Assembly: GCA_003024985.2 (NCBI GenBank)
Contig: PXIH01S0003168.1
Source of the DNA: Euperipatoides rowelli
Taxonomy: Eukaryota; Onychophora; Udeonychophora; Euonychophora; Peripatopsidae
Direction: 5' to 3' (one strand)
DNA length: 11,537 nucleotides
Part shown: positions 6,785 through 11,537 of the stretch, one piece after another
Layout of the letters: the number at the start of each line of letters is the position of its first letter
How positions within the stretch are numbered: the stretch's first letter is position 1
Program-made: the position numbers and the translations under genes
Notes under the pieces: model-generated
What the model saw: only the letters and a program-made list of their open reading frames with translations
What the model was told of the DNA's origin: nothing
Databases searched by the model: none

Positions 6785-7085
6785 TAGTACTAGTTCTCCA
6801 ATGTCAAACTCTTGCAAGTGGCGCACTCTATCTTTATTTCTCACATTGGCGATGGAGGCGTTTTGCAAGTTAGCGAAACCTTCTGCCTTCGCTGCTTCCA
6901 GTTTTTCCAATATGGCGTTTACCAGATCTATTCTTTCTAGATTGTCCTCATTTTCATTTAGATGGAATTCTGAAAATGCATCATACTGGTAGAAGTCGTG
7001 GAAGATATAGAAAGGGACTTGCTTAGTGCTGCTATGTATATTGCTATTATTAATTACTTGCATAAGGTATGGCAACGACGTCCCA
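6698..7085 (-). pseudogene. Integrase region after the catalytic core, up to the GPY/F approach
   Basis: The frame starts with LPYLMQVINNSNIHSST and VPFYIF. This corresponds to the conserved LP...YN...H..TG..PF segment that follows the catalytic core of gypsy integrases. It proceeds through a Glu/Lys-rich helical part with NVRNKDRVRH to the DIGELVLAL motif (FxxGDLVL in relatives) and KLNP. It then runs into the duplicated segment and stops at 6698. A frameshift near 7085 separates it from the core. Confidence 0.85.
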
Positions 7086-7446
7086 ATCGGTGAATTCCTT
7101 GTATCAATAGTGTGATATTAGATTCAATATTTTTGTGTTTATTCTTTCACTTACCCCATTGGAGCGGGGCCAAAAACTATTTGTGGTTATCCTATCTATT
7201 CCTACCTTTTTATATAGTGTTATTATATGACCTACTAGCTGTATTCCCCGATCTGATGATATATTTTGATCCGCCATAGTGCGTATAGACCATTTTCATG
7301 TAATCTGCAGCTATGATGTGTGCTTGACTTGGGATAGGGCTGGCAAAGGTCATGCGGGACAAATGGTCAGTGTATGTAATTACGTATTTATTTATCCTTT
7401 GTGTTGTTGAGAAGGTACCTAATATATCGATACTGACCTTTGACAT
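7086..7446 (-). pseudogene. Integrase catalytic core (DDE), frameshifted
   Basis: The first part (7446 to about 7255) reads VSIDILG with the first catalytic Asp at 7426-7428, then KYVITYTDHLSR and a segment matching PIPSQ, as in retroviral-type integrase cores that join cDNA to the host chromosome. Near 7260 the frame changes. The other frame gives SSDRGIQLVG with the second Asp at 7251-7253, then SNGVSERIN with the catalytic Glu at 7146-7148. All three catalytic residues are therefore still encoded, but in two frames. A TGA follows ISHY at about 7106. Confidence 0.88.
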
Positions 7447-7670
7447 GCAGGAGGAAGGAGGTTCGACAGCTTGTACAGGAAGGAGCTTTTACACATCTTC
7501 TGTTCCTATGCTGGCATTTTTCGCAGCTATTAATATATTCTTTGACATCAGTAAATAGGGTGGGCCAAAATAAGTTTTTTCTTATTCTGTATGCAGTTTT
7601 TGAAAGTGAAAAGTGTCCATCGATCAGACTATCATGGTACGCGAACATAACATCCGGTATGAGTGAGCTG
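7388..7670 (-). pseudogene. Integrase N-terminal HHCC zinc-binding domain
   Basis: The frame 7648-7388 starts with FAYHDSLIDGHFS, supplying both His, and continues through YRIRKNLFWP to CEKCQHRN with both Cys, a complete HHCC module. The residues just before it (VP...SLIPDV in a second frame near 7665) match the usual VP..LR..VL leader. After CQHRN the frame drifts, and homology to the linker before the core resumes in a different frame. This module normally helps integrase multimerise. Confidence 0.88.
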
Positions 7671-7774
7671 GGACAACGGTTCTGTAAGCTGTAAATTCTG
7701 AATTTCCTAGTTGTGCTAATTTTTGTAGTAAGTCATTGTCATCTGGTAAGTTTTTTCATTTGATTTATTTTCTT

Positions 7775-7995
7775 TTATTTTATTGGCAATATTTTTACAG
7801 TAATCGTCTTTTTGTTCTTTCGAATAAGCTCAATCATGATTGGTCTCTTACTGATTTCTAACGCACACACCATTGTACTCTCGTTTTCCACGTGACTTCG
7901 TGATAACATGTCCGTGAAACTATTCAATTTATTGGGGATGTGCTCGTATTGAATGTCATTTTGCTGAAGGTTCATCATCCACCGTGCAACTCTAG
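7775..7995 (-). pseudogene. RNase H tail / connection to integrase
   Basis: The frame 7978-7775, with homologous codons extending to about 7995, reads ARVARWMMNLQQND, then YEHIPNKLNSFTDMLSR. This matches the R..RW...L...D...Y..GK.N..AD.LSR end of gypsy RNase H, with the final Asp in TDMLSR. The remaining residues to the TGA-bounded end are the variable linker before integrase. Confidence 0.85.
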
Positions 7996-8420
7996 CATTA
8001 GTATTTTATTTCCGTACGTCATGTGTTTGAATGGTTCAATAGCGAATACTATAGCTAGGATTTCACATTCAATTACTGTGTAATTTCTTTCTGCGTTATT
8101 TAACCTTCTACTGGCGTATGCTATTGGCTGTACTTTGCCCCTTTCGTTTTCTTGTTCTAACACAGCTCCCAACAATGTGAGAGGCGTCAGTCTTAATAAT
8201 AAATGGTTTACTATAATTTGGGAAGGCGAGTAGTGGCGCTGTAATCAGGCTTTGCTTCAATGTTTGGAAGGCTACTTCAGCATTTTCGTTCCACATAATT
8301 GCAGTATTTCTTTTCTTTAACAGATCGTACAATGGGGCAGCTATTTCAGCAAAATTCGTAATAAATTTTCTATAGAAGTTTAAGCTTCCCAGAAAACTTC
8401 TTACTCCCCTACTGTTATAG
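7975..8420 (-). pseudogene. RT thumb/connection and RNase H, frameshifted and internally deleted
   Basis: The first part begins near 8420 with RSFLGSLNFYRKFI, then APLYDLLKK, MWNENAEVAFQTLKQ and the KTDAS motif, whose Asp is the first RNase H catalytic residue. Near 8180 the frame changes to LGAVLEQENERGKVQPIAYASRR, followed by AERNYTVIECEILAIVFAIE, which holds the catalytic Glu, and the YGNK motif. Normally a segment with TDHKPL follows, carrying a third catalytic residue. Here the sequence jumps within a few codons to the ARVARW segment at 7995, so about 20-25 residues including that Asp are missing. RNase H would be inactive even with the frame mended. Confidence 0.88.
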
Positions 8421-8429
8421 GGCGCGCTA

Positions 8430-8780
8430 ACTTTTGTATGGCTTCTATGCTTCTTTCTATAGGCCTACATCAGTTTTTATTGACCATATGCTCTAAATAT
8501 TTTATTGATTCTTTAAATAGATATTTTGAGGGTTTTACTGCCAAATTAACTTTCTCCAGCGCTGCAAGGACTTCCTCTGTTTCTAAGTGTTCCTCGATCT
8601 TAGGGGAATGTATGATGATGTCTTCTAGGTATACGAAAACATGGCCTTTTAATATGATGTGGTGTAAAAATTCTATCATTATGTTTTGAAAGATAGCTGC
8701 TGATGTTAAGCAACCCTGGCTAAGGCGGGTGAATGTGTATTTAGCGAACGGTACGGAAAAGTGAAATTTTTCTGGGCTTC
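8430..8780 (-). pseudogene. Reverse transcriptase palm part 2 with YxDD site changed
   Basis: The frame from about 8775 reads KFHFSVPFAKYTFTRL, then FQNIM, LKGHVFVYLEDIII, and continues to a KSIKYLEHM segment before TGA at 8470-8472. It corresponds to the F..PFG.YEF.R.PFGL..AP..FQ...N..L and F.YLDD.... blocks of gypsy polymerases, which copy the RNA genome. The site reads YLED: the first Asp of the YxDD pair is Glu (GAA, 8623-8625). PIERSIEAI and P.TV.E homology continues past the stop to about 8420. Confidence 0.9.
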
Positions 8781-9005
8781 TGTTATTTTGACATTAAAGT
8801 ACCCGTTGTTTAGATCTAGACTGCTAGAGATGCGTGCGCCACCTAGGTTCTCTAATATATCGACAATGTGCATAATCGGATACTGCTCGTTCACTATTTG
8901 TTTATTTATTTTTCATACCTCCAAGTCCTTTTTTGACAGGACCAGCACAGGCGAGTTATATGGACTATGTATTTTTTTGATTACATTTGCCTTTTCTAAT
9001 TTGTC
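8706..9005 (-). pseudogene. Reverse transcriptase fingers and palm part 1
   Basis: From about 9003 the frame reads KLEKANVIKKI, then SPYNSPVLVLSKKD, the SP..SP...V.KKDG block, then TGA at about 8913. In the same frame after the stop it gives KINKQIVNEQYPI and ILENLGGARISSSLDLNNGY, with the first catalytic Asp of the polymerase (8814-8816). Compared with relatives, a few residues of the W..C.DYR..N block are lost around the TGA. The frame leaves homology near 8765, where the next piece is one frame over. Confidence 0.88.
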
Positions 9006-9190
9006 CCTGTTGTAATCTTAAAGGTTCATATAGGCTATGTGGAATCCTATACTGCCATTGGTAGATTGGCATGTCTGTTTTGAATTTGGGCTCGTAATGT
9101 GGTATGTTGGCCCCAGTCATGTTTGTCACATCCTCTATGAGTATTTTTTTGTGTTTGTCCAGTATGTTTTCTAGTTGTTTGTATTTGTCG
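9000..9190 (-). pseudogene. Reverse transcriptase N-terminal part
   Basis: From about 9185 a frame distinct from the protease frame reads LENILDKHKKIL, then MTGANIPHYEPKFKTD and YRIPHSLYEPL. This matches the block H.I.T....P....PYRIP that opens gypsy polymerases. It carries on to about 9000, where the frame changes again. A shift at about 9180 separates it from the protease part, suggesting a long pol frame before decay. Confidence 0.8.
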
Positions 9191-9720
9191 TCAAGCCTAA
9201 TTCATTGGTTTTAAATAGTCCGAATAATCCGCTGGCCTGGTTGTTTATTTCTTTATTTACGAGCAGTGTAGTTCTGCAGCAGAAGTCTGTCCTAGTTTGT
9301 GATTGGTTTACCACATCATGTGACTTATCCTTGAACTGGAGCTTTACAGTGCGATGCTCACAATCTATCACGGCATCGTATCTGTCACACCAATCGTACC
9401 CCAGAATCATCTGGAATGTGACTCTCTGCTGCAACTTGACCACTCACATTGGTTATAACATAATTTTGTTCTCTATTTTAATGGTTGCATCAGTTTTAAC
9501 TCCTTGCATTGTTTGATTAGATACCGGAGATTTAATGGACACCACCATTGTTGCTGTTTTTAGCTCATCTATGTTAACGCAACTTTAATCCAGGAGGCAA
9601 TTTTCGGCACCTGTCTCCAGAAGTGCTCTCACTTTTCTCCCAGCTACTTCCACTATTAATATAGGTTTATCTTCATATAAATCCGAAAATTCTACCGTAG
9701 TATCCGTTTCTATTTGCTGT
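9171..9720 (-). pseudogene. Retrotransposon aspartic protease, catalytic Asp changed
   Basis: One frame carries protease homology from about 9700 to 9171. Two conserved regions are visible: a flap-proximal strand then LLETGAENC, the catalytic (D)TGA motif in which the Asp codon is GAG, Glu (9615-9617), and the late ILGYDWCDRYDAVIDC motif with the folded-strand Gly-Asp pattern, usual for gypsy proteases. In-frame stops occur just after the ETGAENC motif and twice near 9443-9455. The protease would normally cut the Gag-Pol precursor as a homodimer. Confidence 0.88.
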
Positions 9721-9799
9721 TTTTTTTAATTTGTCTACTGCACGCCATTTTGTTTTTCTTGGTGCGTTTATGAAATGCGCCCTGTGCCATTTTGTTTCA

Positions 9800-10270
9800 A
9801 TGTTTGTAACATGCATACGTACCTTCCACGGTTATACTTTTCGGAGTTGGGGTTTGTACAGCATTAACAGAAATATGACGGTAGTTCCCTGAATTTATCT
9901 CGCGGCACTTCTGTACATAATTTTCGTTTGCTAGTATTTCCCACAATTTTTCGGTTATGAATACTGGTGGGTAATTGGCGGGCTGAGGTGAGTTAAATTT
10001 AGTTTTTGTCTTGTTACTACCACATCCGGGAGATATCTTTTTAGTTTATTAATTTTTTTCTGGTTGGCTATTTTCCAACCCGAGTTCGGTATAATTAGCT
10101 CTTGAGCATCAAATTCTCTGCCCTTGGGTGAATCTACAACAGAGGGTCCAGTTTTCCTATCAATAGTTTTTTGTTAGTCTCTACGTTTACGGATCCTACA
10201 AATGTAGGGGACTCTCGTTTAAAGCCCTAACGTTTCAGCGGTCGGGACCGTTATTAGTGCTTCGTTGCTT
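9800..10270 (-). pseudogene. Gag-pol linker region, degenerate
   Basis: Between the zinc knuckle and the protease there are coding-like stretches in three frames, for example about 9811-9995 with a run of about 60 residues containing PPVFITEKLWEIL and about 9980-10130 with SPKGREFDAQELIIP. They have few stops but no identified domain, which fits the variable end of gag or start of pol in such elements. Some frames may still be chance. Confidence 0.45.
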
Positions 10271-10273
10271 TTT

Positions 10274-10600
10274 CTAACAGTTCCTTTCGAGGTGGCCATG
10301 AATTTTACAGAAATTGCTGTACAAGGCTTTTCTGACGTTTTCTTTCTCAATTCTTTCATTTCTCTGCCTCATTAATTCGTCTACCGCTAGCTTTAGTACC
10401 CGCAACTGATCATTTACATTAGGCTCTACTACACCATTCACCGCGACTGCACTGACTACCTTATACTTTTGCTCCCTCAACCCCTTAAATTTTAGCTCTA
10501 TGTCCTCAATATATCCTTAGCGATATACTTCCCTTCCTAATGAGTTCTTCAGCTAAATTAGGTAATAGGGCTATACTATACCGTTCCGCTAAAATTGTAA
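10274..10600 (-). pseudogene. Gag C-terminal part with damaged zinc knuckle
   Basis: A frame from about 10515 to 10274 ends in SNFCKIHGHLERNC followed by TAG. This is a CCHC zinc knuckle pattern (C..C....H....C) in which the first Cys is Ser (AGC for TGC), so metal binding would be lost. Before it lies a Lys/Glu/Arg-rich helix-like stretch. Another frame, about 10600-10510, carries AERYSIALLPNLAEELIRKG, which joins this part to the capsid portion upstream, so at least two frameshifts lie here. The knuckle normally binds the element's RNA. Confidence 0.75.
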
Positions 10601-11464
10601 GGGCTCCCCTAAAGCTAAAAATCTACAAGGGTAACTTAGTGCGCTCTCATCGGTACCTTGTCTGCAAGCATTAAACAATTTTTTTGTTTGGCTTCTATCG
10701 ATCCGAACCGAAAACATTTTTCTCAGATCCTGCAAACACTCTAAAGAAATAAAATTCTGGCTACCTAAGCCTGATACATATAGAGCCTTTGCTTTCCCCG
10801 TAATCCTTTTTTCTAGTATGGATCTGGCCTTAGCCTCAGGTCATTTGTACTGTTTGTGTAGGGCCCTGAATTCCGTGATGTATTGTTCTATTCCAAACAG
10901 GTCGCCCTCCAGTAATTGGAAGATGGCGAGTTCTGTCGAGACATCATAGCCACCCCAGCCTTCGGGCATCTGTACGTCTGTTAGTGTGGCCTGAATTGTG
11001 GTTGCCATTGCACTGGGTATTACGGTGTGACCGGACTCGCCTGAATTCAGTGATCGGTCTTTCGCATTTAGCGAGGGGCTCGCGTAGTTAGTAGGGCCTA
11101 TAGGGCTTACGTTATCTAACCTTAAACGCTGTACTACGTTAGGGACTTGCACAGTAACGCTAGTCGAGTCCGAGGGGTAGATTCAACTACAAGCTCAGGT
11201 CCGGCAAACATTATTCAGCGAATTTATTTTTTCCCTTAATTTGTTAATTTCCCCCACTTGATCTACCAATTCAGCCTTTAATTTAAAAATCTCTGCAACT
11301 TTTTCATCGATCTCACTTTGGAAATCTCTTTCTTCGTCAGGCATGGCCACTTCGGCTACTACTATATCCGGGCCTTCGGGAACTTCAGGAGCCGTTGCTT
11401 GTACAACAGGATCTTTAAACTGCACTTCACTATCGTCTGTTGGTGATATAATACCAGATTCCAT
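10589..11464 (-). pseudogene. Gag N-terminal and capsid-like part
   Basis: The frame opens with ATG at 11462-11464 (MESGIIS...) and stays in one frame to a TAG at 10589-10591, interrupted by TGA at 11195-11197, 11183-11185 and 10841-10843. The first 85 residues are acidic, with a predicted coiled coil of heptad Leu/Ile/Val residues (about residues 47-83). The later part has VQMPEGW, then FQLLEGDLFGIEQYITEFRALHKQ and KRITGKAKALYVSG, a pattern common in gag capsid domains of gypsy elements and retrotransposon gag-like proteins (PF03732-type; assignment from memory). The N-terminal coiled coil is an inference. Confidence 0.75.
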
Positions 11465-11537
11465 TGCAAAAAATTGAATTTTAGACTAATAAAGTATAAA
11501 ATTTCTATTCTATCATTGTAAAATAATTTCAAAAATT
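11465..11537 (-). other. Upstream leader of gag, edge of window
   Basis: AT-rich, 73 bases to the window edge. No TGGCG-type primer-binding site and no LTR end were found here, so both would lie further right if they exist. Confidence 0.5.

Larger units (their letters stand above)
6344..11464 (-). mobile_element. Decayed Ty3/gypsy-type LTR retrotransposon coding region
   Basis: Read on the minus strand from 11464 to 6344, the order is gag, protease, reverse transcriptase, RNase H, integrase, and a post-integrase tail. The integrase lies after RNase H, the order of Ty3/gypsy and not Ty1/copia. Motifs of every domain are visible (see the separate entries). The frame changes at least ten times and many stops are present, so no polyprotein can be made. 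No primer-binding site is seen in the 73 bases to the right edge, so the 5' LTR, if present, is outside. No clade assignment is attempted. A base written as N lies at 6443. Overall length and order are otherwise near complete, so this was a full element that decayed in place rather than a short fragment. Confidence 0.9.

Noticed and set aside
9171-9180. Programmed frameshift between protease and RT
   Set aside because: A gag-pol type frameshift would sit before the protease. This one lies between domains normally in one frame and is one of many breaks.
11183-11197. Recoding (selenocysteine or readthrough) at gag TGA codons
   Set aside because: No stem-loop or readthrough context was identified, and the element has many other frameshifts and stops. 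Decay is simpler.
11465-11537. Primer-binding site and 5' LTR at the right edge
   Set aside because: No tRNA-complementary TGG-starting motif, and no match to left-flank sequence beyond a 10-base AGACTAATAA shared with about 5134, which is likely chance.

Overview
The window is eukaryotic, AT-rich and intron-containing, and most likely from an arthropod (probably an insect). The grounds are an animal NELF-B gene with short exons and GT-AG introns, a mariner-family relic, and a Ty3/gypsy-type retrotransposon relic. The species cannot be named from the sequence. No bacterial features, CRISPR arrays, rRNA or convincing tRNA genes were seen.

Layout. Positions 1-2100 hold the 3' end of a gene for negative elongation factor B (NELF-B/COBRA1) on the + strand: the end of an intron, a 489-nt coding exon (155-643), a 1,210-nt phase-0 intron, and the last coding exon (1854-1985), followed by a short 3' UTR with an AATAAA signal. 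The intron carries two near-identical copies of an interspersed repeat. About 280 bases past the poly(A) region lies a 673-bp mariner derivative (2377-3049). It is built head to head: both ends are copies of the mariner 5' end, each with the transposase start codon, around a fragment of the catalytic domain. Positions 3050-6343 contain no recognisable protein gene. They hold hairpins, a TATA-like promoter motif on the minus strand, a 22-G tract, polypurine-like tracts, and an A/T-rich tandem duplication.

From 6344 to 11464 the minus strand carries one long decayed LTR-retrotransposon coding region in the order gag, protease, reverse transcriptase, RNase H, integrase, and a tail after the integrase. 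Domain order and motifs fit the Ty3/gypsy group. At least ten frame changes, many stops, an internal duplication, deletions, and Asp-to-Glu changes at catalytic positions of protease and reverse transcriptase show that it is inactive. The 5' LTR and primer-binding site would lie beyond the right edge. A 3' LTR cannot be fixed without its partner.

Only NELF-B looks like a working gene. It acts with NELF-A, -C/D and -E to hold paused RNA polymerase II near promoters. The rest is transposon-derived or unassigned intergenic DNA. I see no clear evidence for a new functional system; the most unusual structures are the palindromic mariner derivative and the pattern of decay in the retroelement.
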